Shown in pieces: positions 31,249-42,073 of a DNA stretch of 64,000 bases. Each line of letters begins with the position of its first letter. Within the stretch, counting starts at the first letter, position 1. A program made the position numbers and the translations under genes. Source of the DNA: Astrothelium macrocarpum (lineage: Eukaryota; Ascomycota; Dothideomycetes; Trypetheliales; Trypetheliaceae); contig JAGEMR010000036.1 in NCBI GenBank assembly GCA_021030915.1, positions 1-64,000 on the forward strand. The letters are read 5' to 3'. The notes under the pieces were generated by a model that searched no databases, was not told where the DNA came from, and saw nothing but the letters and a program-made list of their open reading frames with translations.

Positions 31249-31706
31249 GCGTGGTTACGAGCAAATACGAGACGATAGGAAACCAACTCGGAAAGAGATC
31301 TTGATTCGCAGACGACCACATGCCTTCCGCACCAGACGTGGACAAGTTCATCTATTCACTATGATGAGACGACTGCTGCTGATGAGTGTCCTCTGATTGG
31401 ACAAGATTATGACCAGCACAACGTTGATGCTGACCTTCATGGATTAGTCACCCTGAGGAGGAACTTGGGATTTCGACAAGATACCATGCTTTCAATTAAG
31501 AGGATTGCAATTTCAATAACTAGAATTAAGGTATCATATCAGTCTGCACCACACAAAGAAATTGACTCTCAAGGACAAACCCATCACCCATAAGGCCGTC
31601 ATACATGTTCTTGCTCTCCTCCAACGTCTCCTGCTTGCTCGCCATCCCCAACCCCATCATACCATACTCTTTTCTAATTTCTGCCCATTTTGCCCCTCCA
31701 CGTCTC

Positions 31707-34700
31707 TTAATACGGTGTATTTGCCTTTTTAACGGCCTCCCAATCCGTCTCCCTCGGCTCAAATCCCTCCTCCACCGGATTCCTAATCTGTGCCGCACCA
31801 TCCGTGCCTCCCTCTCCACTCCCATACCTCCCCACATTCATCGGCAGCCCCGTATGTGGCTCCTTCACTATGCGATCCACGCCCTCGCCTGCTCCCGCCT
31901 CCTTGCCATCGTACCCGTGAATCTGCTCCACCGCGCCATCCGTCCCGCCCTGTCCACTTCCGTACTTTCCGACGTCCATCGGCAAGCCCGTATGCTTCTC
32001 CGTGACGACACCCGGGTTTTGCGCTTGCGCTGCCGGGTGGCTGGCAGGCGGGTCCTTGTGTAAACGATGGCGGCCGGAGTCGTCAGTGGCGACGCCGACG
32101 CCGCTGTGTGAGGGACTGCCACCGCTGGCTTCGTACTCTTGGGCTTTGCCGCGGATGATGCGTTCGTTTTCTACCGCTTCGGCTTCTTCCGCCGACGCTT
32201 GTTGTTCTTTGCTGCGGCGCGGGTGGAGGATCTTGTCGAGAAGGCCGGGCTTCTTGGCCTTCTCTTCGTCGCCCTGGTCTGTCTGGTCATTGTGTTTGGC
32301 TTCCTCTTCTTCTGCGGCGTAGGCTGCTCCTCCAGCGGCAGCCCCACCGGCGGCGCCAGCGGCTAATTCTTTCTCTTCTTGCTTCTTGCGGTCCTTTTCT
32401 GCAGCGGCTGCAGCCTTTTCTTGTTCTTTCTCTTCTTTTTTCACTTCCTTTTCATGCTCTTTTTCCTGTTTCTTGGCCTCCTTTTCCTGTTCCTTTTCCT
32501 GCTTTTTAACCTCTTTTTCGTGCTGCTTCTCAGCTGCAGCAACTGCTTTATCATGCTCCTTTTGCTCCTTCTTGGCCTCTTTTTCATTGGCTTTTTGTTG
32601 GGCTTTTAGATCCTTGTCTGCTTGAGCTTGACGCTGTTCAAGCTCTTTTTGCTGTTGCTTAGCTTCTTTCTCAGCTTGTACTTGAGCTTCCTTTGCGCGT
32701 TTCTCAGCTTCATGCTGTTCATATTCATATGCAGCTCCAGCTCCAGCAGCACCAGCTCCACCTGCAACTGCGGCGTCACGGCCATAGTGATGCTGTTTTG
32801 GTTCCTCTCCACTGGTTTGCTTTGGTGCACTAGCTGCGTCGGATGTGCCATATGTCCCTGCAGTAGCCGTCTGTGCGGGATGACTGGGAGGTACCTCAGC
32901 CCGTTGAGAATCATATCCAGAGCCAGTCTCTGGTACTGTACGGTCTTTGTCATCAAAGTGCTTTTCAGCCTCATAAGCTCCAATACCAGCAGCACCAGCT
33001 CCACCGGTAAGAGCAGCATCGCGGCCATAGTGATGCTGAGGTTGCTGTTCACTATCTTTTGTAGATTGAATCACAGGCTGATTAGCAGTGCCAGTGCTTG
33101 GTGCTGTCCCTTGGTTACCGACCGAACTGGGGTGAGTTGTAGGCGCAGTAGCCTCAGTCTGAGGCTCATGACTTGGTACATCCTTCTGTTTGCTTGCTTC
33201 ATATGCACCAAGACCAGCGGCACCAACGCCGCCAGCAATGGCTGCGTCACGTCCATAATGTTTTTGAGGCTCTTGTTGGCCATCATTGTCGGTATGTTGA
33301 GAGCCGGTGTTAATTGGGTCGCTTTTCTCTGTGATGCGAGCTGGTCCAGATGTCACGGCGCCAGTTGATGGAGCAGTCGAGTCCTTTTGGCTGTCAGATG
33401 TGAGGTCAGGGGGTTGCTGCCTAGCTTGAGCATCATTGTCGTTGTAAACAGTGTCGGAAGGTTGGGATGACGTCGTAGGCTGCTGTTGATCAGCTACAGC
33501 GGCTCCGGAATCATGCGTAGTGCTGGATGGTTCAGATGATGGGACTGCACTGGGTTGCTGAGCAATTGGATCGGTCTGACTCTTTAATCCAGTATCCACT
33601 GGCTCAGATGACGAGCTGGCCTCCGGTGCCTTTGATTTATCTGCTTCATACGCTCCTACACCGGCAACGCCGGCGGCACCAGCCACTGCAGCATCACGGC
33701 CATAATGAGGCTTTTCCTGTTCTGTGGATTCAGGGAAAGCTCCAGGCATCCCAGCGCTCGTATCATGAGTAGCAGGAATTGGCTGTTCTTGAGGGCTGAT
33801 AGTAGTGGACTGGTTGCTATCGCCAGCTGGTTGAGAGATGCTGGCTTCTTGCGTAGACGTGCTAGGCTTTGTGCTAGAAGTGGTGGCAGGTGTCTGAGTG
33901 GTAGCCTCTGGCTGGGTTGCTGCTTTTGGCTGACTATCGTAGCTTGTGCTTGTTGGCTGGGAAGAAGAAATTGGCTCATCTCGGTCCTTGTTTGCCTCGT
34001 ATGCATCATAACCCACAGCTCCAGTGGCTGCAGCCCCCCCGGCAATTGCAGCGTCTCGACCGTAGTGATGCTGCTGATCTTCTGTCTGGAACCCTGGATG
34101 AGCGTCAACACGAGGATCAATCGGTTGAACATTGTATGGGCTCGAAATGTTGGGGTCACCGCCACCGAGACCTCCTGCAGTAGCACTGGTAGTAGTAGCA
34201 GCAGCATCAGACTCCTCATCACCACCACTCTCTACCTTTTTCTGTGAAGATTCAACTCGAGGATCCAAACGATTCAAGAGAGCCGAACGGTGCGGTCCTG
34301 TAGTCTCGCTGTCTTTCGTCTTTTCGGGTTGAGATTGGCCAGTTTGATCTTGTACATCCTTTGGACTGCTATCTTGCGGAACAGCGGTTGTCGGAGCAGT
34401 CCCTGTACCAGTATCTTTGGAACTCTTCATTTTTTCGGGATCAGGTTTTACTCGTGGATCCGCAACATTTGCCACGTCACTCTTGTGCGGTCCAATAGTA
34501 TTAGGGGCGGGACCTGTATCCTGAGCATCTTTGCTGTCAAGTGCGTATGCGCCAGCTCCAACAGCTGTTGCCCCGGCTCCAGCCAATGCTGCGTCTCGTC
34601 CATAGTGAGGCTCCTTTGCGGCATCGTGAGATTGGGATGACACCGGATCGGTTCTAAAAGTCAGTGTTAGTATCTAGCTGTTGATCTCTACCTTGCCAGA

Positions 34701-36031
34701 GTACGTATCTCCTTACATTTGTTCAGATGGCTGCGTGTCAGCCGATTGTGATGCCAGATCACGCTCCACGGTAGAATCGGTCTGGGGATCAGGACGACCA
34801 GGTGCAACACTGACAGGCTGTAGATTTGGATCAAGCCTGTTGGCAGTATCTGTAACATGAGGACCAGAGGTGAGATTTGAAGTCTCCTCAGTCGAAACTT
34901 CTCCTGGAGGACATGGATCACCCTCAAAGGTATGACCATGGCCACCATGCTCATGTTCTAGAGCACCGCTTGCGGCATCAGCAAGGCCAGCTCGTCCATC
35001 TCCAGGTATTTGATCGGATTGGGGAGCTTCTGAATCAAGAGTGTTGGCAACGTCAGGTTCATTAGTGTCCGTAGCTGGGGCACTTGTTGTCGTTCCACCC
35101 CTGAGAGGAAACTCTCGATCACCGGCGGCAGAGCTCGTCATTCCTGAGCCGATAGAAATAGGTTCCGCTGGGTTGGAGCCTGTTGTACGAGACTGATCCT
35201 GGGCCTGATTATTTTTGAAAGCCTTTTCTGCTGCAATAGTGCTAGCACCAGCTCCTACACCCAGATCACTGGCGTTACCAAGATTGCTGTGCTGAGCTGG
35301 CTGACGGTCACCTTCAAAGTCGAAATTACCGTGTTGGGGTGTACTTTTCCACAACAGTTAGACAAATTAAGGGTACATGATGTCTTGCACTCACCCCTCT
35401 ACAGTTCGATAAGACGTTGGAGAAGTCCCTGAGGGTGGATGGTAATCAGTACTTGTAGTGGGAGAAAGCCCCACAACGCCAGATTTAACGCTCGCTACGC
35501 TGATCGTCCGATCTGACATTGTAGGGTGCGATAGGTGGTCGAAAGTGCCCCTACCTGTGCCAGAACTTGTACCCAACCCCGTGGGAGATGACATTTGGAC
35601 AGCAGAGTCAGGAGGTTCTGTAGCTGTGATAAGCTGGAAATGATTTATTGATTTCGTGTCTTGGAATTACTGGTCAAGTCAGCAGGGATATCAAAAAATA
35701 ACAACCAATCAATGATCCTAAACAGTTTATAGTCTTGACGTGCTCAAAGGAAAAAGCGGGCAAATGTCTGACTGCTGATCCAGATTGGACGTCGAGACGT
35801 ACTGCAGATCTTGACAGATGGTTTCATGCTAGCTAAAGATGACTTACCCTTGAGTTGCTTTGCCAAGATGAGTACCTTCTCCTGTCAAATTCCCAGTGTT
35901 TCCTTCTGCTGAAGTTGGACCGGAGGAGCTGGCATTCTTATCCCCGCGGTTGCTAGTGATGTAATGTTAGAGACTATGGACATCAGGTTGGGTCAAGTTC
36001 CAGCTTACAGGATACTTTTGATTTTGTCCAT
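31707..36031 (-). CDS. Very long HYGRDAA glycine-rich repeat protein
   Basis: Proposed exons: 36009-36031 (MDKIKSI), 35848-35952, 35395-35565, 34717-35343 and 31707-34653. They total 1290 residues with matching phases. The last two joins are firm. The third exon could instead start at 35633 or form its own start, so the 5' end is tentative. Six copies of a unit starting HYGRDAAxAGGAGAAGxGAYE (starting near 34600, 34060, 33700, 33250, 33025 and 32785) are separated by Ser/Thr/Pro/Gln-rich linkers. A second motif, GPHxSxxxNxxDPRV, recurs in the first half. Near the end lies about 130 residues of K/E/Q-rich, LEA-like coiled coil, then two copies of HTGLPMxVGxYGSGxGGTDG. No signal peptide. The Gly/Ala units look like glycine-zipper membrane-inserting helices. 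I recognise the pattern from uncharacterised fungal proteins; a stress-protein role is inference. Confidence 0.75.
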
Positions 36032-37575
36032 TGTGAATGATCGGATAGTGTCCGAGCTTCCTCCAAGAGCAGGGTTGATAGAATAGGATCACGCAATCAG
36101 ATGGATGAAGCTGCAAGTCTCTCGATTTCTGCAGTCTACCAACTCAAATATCCAGTGGAGACGAAGCAAGGCTGATCACAACCAAAGGCTTACGACGAAT
36201 TGTTTACAGTCGAGAAGGCGAGCAGGGAAGATGTCATAGGAGACCTGCTTGGAGGTGGGGGTGGAGTGAGAGCTCGATTGAACGTCATGTGCGGCGATCC
36301 GTGGCTGAATTAGTCGAGTAGACAGCCTCAAAGAGGAAGCGCCCGAAGCCAAGTGGAAATCTAGGGAAATCTAGAGGCCCGTCTACCAACGAATGGGTTG
36401 CGCTACCGTTCAGCAGGTTTCTTGCCATGAACCGTGTCCATTCAAATGCAGAGACGGGAAGGAAATTGGCTGCACTCTTACCGCCGACGTCTTCGTCCAT
36501 AGTTGCCCACGTTTTGCATCTGCGAACCCGATCGCGATGTAGCGTGGTCATCGTTGATTGTCGAGAGTCACGCTCAGCTCCTTGCCCTATGGTGCCACCC
36601 GACACAAAGCTGAAGGAGAGAAGCTTGGAAGAGGCTCTCCCTGTCGGCGATCCCCGAACCGAATTGGATGAGATACATGCATCATGACATTGCTGCAATG
36701 CGGGCGCCACAGACACCAGCCTCACGGTGCGGGGAATCATCTCGATCAGTCTAGACGAAGACTAAGAGGCCACGAGATGCCACCAGATGGCAATGTACTA
36801 AGCTCGACACTCGGCCTTGCCAGGTGTGCTTCCTAAGCAAAAGCAAGAAAAAAGCAAGAAAGAAGCCTGAGGGTAGCTTTATGAATACGAGCCACTCAGC
36901 AGCGGAAACAACGCATTCACAGCCTCAGATGCCAATGTAGCTCTCGCAGTTGCGACAGGTCGCCTGGCCGCTGCCGTTTCTACAAATAGAATTAGAGTTG
37001 ATCAGAGTCTTACCTATTCCGAAAATCCGTAAAATTCCGATGTCTTCTGTACATATTTCGCCATGCCACCCATCATCTCGAACCCTGAGGCCATCAAACG
37101 CTGCGTCTTCTGCCCTAAGACCTCAACATGGTAGCTGCTCAAAAATCTCTCACCCCAACCGGGCTGGACCCAGTCGACGGTGAGCCGGAATCTCCCTTTC
37201 TCCTGTGCCAATCGGAACGACCGGCCATCCAATCAACGTAATGACGATTCGCCGCCAACCAAGTAGACATCATCTCATCCACGGTATTTACCTACTCCTA
37301 CCCCTCCTATCAGTCTCTCTATACCACCAACCTATAGGTGTTTCTTCCCACAAAACGCCACCAACCAGTATGATTTAGTCTTACTATCGCAATGTCATTA
37401 TCCCAGCATCACTTAACCCAATTGTAACACATCCAATGGTACATTTCCGCTGTGCCGCGTTTCGTTCTCTACAACAAGTACCATAAGCCAACAACCAATA
37501 CACCCCCTCCTTGACCCCACCAATCAACCCTTCGTCCTGAGTATTTCTGCGAATTCGCTCTGTCTTCCACCAACG
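36032..37575. other. Divergent intergenic region
   Basis: About 1.5 kb between the start of the HYGRDAA protein gene (minus) and the small basic protein gene (plus). A 151-codon minus-strand frame at 36285-36740 shows no motif or clean splice partner and is not called. Pyrimidine-rich stretches lie near 37290-37330, consistent with a promoter for the plus-strand gene. Confidence 0.4.
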
Positions 37576-38290
37576 ATGCCCCTCCGCGAACGCCTCCGCA
37601 AAACCTTCTCCCGGAGCAATTCCAAAGACCGCCCACCCACGTCGTCGTCCACTTCGTCGTCCACTGCCCGCCGCATCAAAAATGATCCCTCAATCTACCA
37701 ACCCGGCGAGAAGATGCCCCGGCCCAAGTATCGGGCGCCCGTCGACAAAGCGCATGCCGCACATCTAGCCTCTTTCAACTTCGCCGACGCCTGGCGCCGC
37801 GCCTCCGTCGGGAGCCAGTACAGCCCGTTCGGGACGCGCGCGCCTAGCCGACGGACGAGCCGCGAGGGTAGTCGAAGGGGGAGCAAGGGGAGTGTAGTGG
37901 GCAGTCTACGGAGGAGTGGCTTGGGGGCAGGGATCAGGAAGAGGAGTGGTGCTGGTGGGGTTGAGGATGGAGAGGGGGAAGAAGGTGGACTGGAGGGGAT
38001 GGGCGTATCGTCGCCGGAGCCAGTGGCGGAGGTGCTGGGGGAGAATGGGACTCCTGTGGCACCGGGGGCGACGCCGAAGCCGATGGATGGTACGTTTGTT
38101 GTGTAACTTAGCGAGCTGAGGTAGTTAGGGGAGAGATTAGATGGGGGGCTAATGAAGTTCGTTAGGAAAGTCGAGTCCCCCTGCTGGCACGCATGCGACG
38201 AATTCAACGGCAAGCGATCAGCAATTTACGAGTGAGGAGCTGATGCAGGCGTATCAGAGGAGTGTTGCGTTGAAGAAACCGAGCAAATGA
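37576..38290 (+). CDS. Small basic fungal protein of unknown function
   Basis: Exon 1 37576-38089 and exon 2 38166-38290 are joined across a 76-nt intron (GTACGT to GTTAG) in matching phase, giving 212 residues. The start is MPLRERLRKTFSRSNSKDRPP, a basic amphipathic Ser/Arg-rich head. A conserved-looking core follows (YQPGEKMPRPKYRAPVDKAH and a FNFADAWRR segment), then an Arg/Ser-rich region and an acidic patch. The last exon restores a compact C-terminus, FTSEELMQAYQRSVALKKPS, that reads like a short conserved helix. Without splicing the frame would end four residues after the donor. The overall type is familiar from uncharacterised Pezizomycotina proteins, but no function is known to me. 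Confidence 0.75.
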
Positions 38291-38691
38291 CGCGCGACTG
38301 AGTCATGTTTTGGGAGGTACCATACTATTTTGTTTCCAATTTCTAGGTAAATATATGAGTAGGAATTTAGATTCTACGTCTATTTAACGTAGAACTCTCA
38401 ATACAGGAATATTGTTTACTAGGGTTCAATCGTGTAGCTTCATACAAGTACGAAATTGAGTGTTAAGATCGACCACATTACTGGAGGCGTGCTTAAAAAT
38501 GTTGCTCTCGAGGTGATCGCGCATGAGTGAGAACTGGTGTATGTGCGCGTCACCTCCAAAGCGGCATTTGTTAGTATATCCGCGAGTCGGCCACCATACC
38601 CGATACTTCCCTACAGCGACAATTTTAAATGTCTCCAATGACTCAACTTCGTACATATCCAGAAATTTAGCCGAGGAAAAAAAAAAAAAAG
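38291..38691. other. Intergenic region before the tRNA gene
   Basis: AT-rich, no frame worth calling. The poly(A) run of about 14 bases at about 38677-38690 is the transcription terminator of the minus-strand tRNA gene (poly-T on its own strand). Confidence 0.5.
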
Positions 38692-38801
38692 TGACAACAG
38701 CGCGATTCGAACGCGCGCGGGTTTCCCCAGCAGCATTTAACCCTAATATTAGGGAAGTAAAACACTTGAGACTGCCGCCATAACCGCTCGGCCATGTTGC
38801 T
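38692..38801 (-). tRNA. tRNA-Leu (anticodon CAA) with 29-nt intron
   Basis: Read on the minus strand, the D-arm is TGGCCGAGCGGTTATGGC. The anticodon stem is GCAGT/GCTGC with loop CT-CAA-GT, and the intron lies one base after the anticodon (38736-38764). A long type II variable arm (GGGG/CCC) follows, and the T-arm is GCGCG-TTCGAAT-CGCGC. Anticodon bases are 38766-38768. Six of seven acceptor pairs form (AGCAACA with TGTTGTC); the first pair is A-C. A strong poly-T terminator follows immediately. The intron position and the presence of an intron in tRNA-Leu(CAA) agree with the general eukaryotic rule. It decodes UUG leucine codons. Confidence 0.9.
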
Positions 38802-38819
38802 TAGTCAGCAGTTAGTCAC

Positions 38820-38880
38820 ATCGTCCTCAAAATTTGTCAGATTGAAACTAACCCTCAACCACTCGGCTATAACACCGGCT
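38820..38880 (-). pseudogene. tRNA-like 5' half (relic)
   Basis: Read on the minus strand, this contains a perfect A-box (TAGCCGAGTGG), a serine-type D-arm, and a five-pair anticodon stem GTTAG/CTGAC with a seven-base loop TTTCAAT. No T-arm or B-box follows and no acceptor partner was found, so it cannot be a working tRNA by itself. It lies 20 bp upstream of the tRNA-Leu gene on the same strand. Confidence 0.45.
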
Positions 38881-39296
38881 TCCTAATTCCATTTATTTGA
38901 GACTAGATAGTGTTGATTTCAAAACCCAGCCTGAGGTTCTGGAGTTTTTAGTTGGTGGAATATCAAGATCTCTTCCCGAATCCCATTTCCTCTCTATAAT
39001 TACATGGCTTCGTCGCATATTCTAATACCAATCTTGACCTGGATAAACTGCACTACTGAGACATTTAATTGCATGATACTCGTCAATAATCTCAATTTGA
39101 CTGAGAAGCTTAGTGCCGGCGTTTAGACGCGTCCACTTATTGTATGTACACTTCAGTACCAAAAAGCCAACAAGCAATAGGAAAGGGGGAATCAAGAATG
39201 TATCTAGGAATACACATGATCAAGAAGCCAAACCGTGTCATCCGTCGCACGTTAAGGAAGTTCTCATATACATTTCTCTTCTATCGTCAAGCCTAG
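38881..39296. other. Intergenic region
   Basis: An AT-rich stretch before the 3' end of the second Zn2Cys6 gene. No gene was seen. Confidence 0.35.
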
Positions 39297-42073
39297 CTAA
39301 ATAATATTAGCAATACTGATCCGGGCACTCCCCCCCGGACTTGTCCCGTCCGGGACCACACTCCTCGTCTCCGTCGGACTTCTTAAACTATTTATTGGCG
39401 GTTGTACAGCCATCCCATCGGATCTCCTCATGGGAGCTTGCTGCGCTGCAAAACCCTGTTGCTGCCGTTGCACTTGCTGCTGTGTCCTCTGTTGCTGATC
39501 TTCTAGTAAGCCTTGCAAGATTGTGGCAATCTTCTCCCAGCCGCCCCATTCAATGCTTTCTTTGTCCGTCAATAAGACGCTGCGCAGACTCTTCTCCTCA
39601 TCGCCTATACCGGTCATATTCACTTCTCCATTGACAGGTTGCGAAGAGGTAGCAGACGCCGACTGCGATGGCGGAGGGTGTGTGGCAGCGGTTGGCGTCA
39701 TGCTCGAGTTGAGACGCATTCCCGTCTCGCTACCAGCCCAGACCCAACTACCTTCAACGCCACCCTGCATATCACCGCTGACGTAGGCAAGCATTTCCTC
39801 ATCGTCTTCGAGTTGATCCAGCGTCAGGTAGCCGCTGCGGAGGCGTTCGGTCAGGCGGTCGAGGAAGAAGCGTAGATTACGGCCACAAGCAATGTTGTTC
39901 TTACGCAGATCGCCAACAGCAGCGGACGCGCGTACAAGGGTCAGAGCAGAGGAATAATGGCCCCGAAGAGAGAGGAAAAGTGTGCAACGCCAGAGGTGGG
40001 TGCAGGACATGGAGGGAAACATTGAGGCGATGCGGCGTTGCCATTCGGAGCCATGACTGATGTCAACATAGTCACCGATTTCAGGATTAAGATGTTGTTG
40101 GTTTGGCGATGACGGGCTAAGCATGCTTCTTGCTATAACTCTTGCTGTGTCCTGGCCGACGGCGATGCAGCGATCGATAGCATCGCGACGAGCTTCTCGG
40201 CTGCACATTGTGCTGAGATTGTGTCGATAAAGAAACATTCGAATGCTTTGAGTTGACAGACAAAGACTGAGCATAGCCGGATCGATGGGTTGACTGTTTT
40301 CAATGTGGAACATGTCAGGGAGAGAATGAAGGAGAGCACGCAAATAGTCATCGTAAGTATCCAGGGTCCCAGGGGCAACGACGGGTGATTTGAGCGTCTT
40401 CTTGACTTGTGGTATCATACGGACAATCGGAATAAGCGCTGACAGTCCACAGGTTAAGCCTTGGCCTGGAGGAGCAATAATTCCCTGTGGTTGGATATAA
40501 GTGTCGTCAACTGGACAGGGCCAGCCAATATCACAGTCATCATCGTCAATTTGCAGAGGGCGGCCGAGCTCAAGGGATATCAATCTATGTTTTGTAAACA
40601 AGTGAATACTCATGTTGCTGGCCCTCTTCGATCCAAACTTACCTATCCACGGCATAAATGGACCACCAGACACGTCGACGACTTTCTGCTTCAACTACAG
40701 GCCAAGGTCCACTTTCTTTGTGCAGTCCGACATCCTGGGCCATTCGTATTGCCGATCCAAGCCAAACCCATCCGGATGCCGTGTAATTCAATTCAGTTGA
40801 AAACATACTCAACAAAAGACACGTTCGAGCGTGATCAATGGTCATATTGTCGGTCCAAGTGTTCATGTACCGAATGCAAGTCTCTTTAAAATTTATGCCC
40901 TCTTTCTCCGGATCAATTTGTAATTCTGATCGATCCACTGTATGCAATGTGCCACAGGCCAGTGTAGCAAAAAACATTGCAACCCAGATTTTTCGCTGCC
41001 CTTGGAAAGATCCGTTGCGATAGATATTTTCATATTCTTGAACAAAAGTTGGCCAGTGTAGAAGAGGAGCGTAAAGGTGAATTGATCCATGGTACTGCGT
41101 AAGCAAACGATCCGCAAGCTGTTTGGGAGGTAAAGGTGGAGCCTTGGTCGGGTCCAAAGATGGTTCTAAAGCTGGTTGTCGATACAATGGTGGTACTCTA
41201 AAAAGTCCTCTGCCATAATTTCTAATATTCCTTCGAACATGATCAAAATGTTTGAGTACTGGAGGTTCAGTCTTTTGTTCTCCATGTCGATTTGGGTTGA
41301 TTTCAGGCAGATTCAGACTGGGCACTGAAGGTGCAGATCGATCTACATTCAAACCTGCACCCTTTTCCATCATCCCTCGTAATTGATTGATTGTTTGCTT
41401 CGCTTGAGCCAACTGCTTTTCCAAATCTTGGACTTGCCTGGAAACTAATCAGCGCAACGGAATGTTTTTGAATTATTAGAAAATTTACTTGATCGAGGAC
41501 ATGCGTCGGTTAGTTTCCTTGGTAAACTGGCATTTCACACTCCGACTCGAACACTCTGAGCAGCTGGAAGTGTCGGTGGCATCACACTGCCTCCAATCAG
41601 CATTAATGTTGATCACCAGTTCATCCAGTTCGAACCTTGACTTTGCGCTCCCGGCACGCATCGCAACTGGGGTCTTTTCGTCGTTGTCTATACGCGCGTT
41701 TCTGAGATATGATTGCCGAGGATAGATGAGTAGGGCTAACGCCTCCGGAAGCAGGAATCATGGGGTCCGGCATCAAGCCATCCGGAAAACCATTGCTTGC
41801 AGCACTTGGCGAAGCTGATGGGGGCCCAAAAGGCTGAGTATGTGGCCCCACGTTCAGGCTAGGAGGTGCAAAAGTACCCATCTGCTGCGAGAGGGAAGGT
41901 GCTGGGCCAGAAGAAGTGATGCTTTGACGTCTGCCAGAAAAGGAAGCTATTCCTTGTAATGGAGGAAGGCCATGAGAGGAACCGCCGGATGAAATAGACC
42001 TCTCATCATATGGACTTTCAGGACCTGATCGAGAAGGATGACTGGTAAATGAAGGCCTCGAGTTGTCTTCCAT
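39297..42073 (-). CDS. Zn(II)2Cys6 transcription factor with Fungal_trans domain
   Basis: Four exons: 41636-42073, 41489-41586, 40643-41437 and 39297-40584. All phases match; 872 residues. A Ser/Pro-rich head precedes the cluster at about 140-175: CDACRERKVKC, CSECSSRSVKC (C-x2-C-x6-C-x7-C-x2-C-x6-C). The first intron cuts between the second and third cysteine. A linker and a leucine-type coiled coil (LEKQLAQAKQTINQLRGMM) follow for dimerisation. The middle homology region (Fungal_trans) has LYAPLLHWPTFVQEYENIY, GSAIRMAQDVGLHKESG, ESRRRVWWSIYAVDR and ISLELGRPLQI. The C-terminus has Gln-rich tracts and ends in a Ser/Pro/Gly-rich stretch. It is a nuclear DNA-binding regulator of the xylanolytic-activator type of domain; the pathway controlled is not evident from neighbours. 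Confidence 0.93.

Noticed and set aside
36285..36740. A 151-codon minus-strand frame upstream of the HYGRDAA gene
   Set aside because: No recognisable domain, no good start context and no splice partners. It lies in a divergent promoter region.
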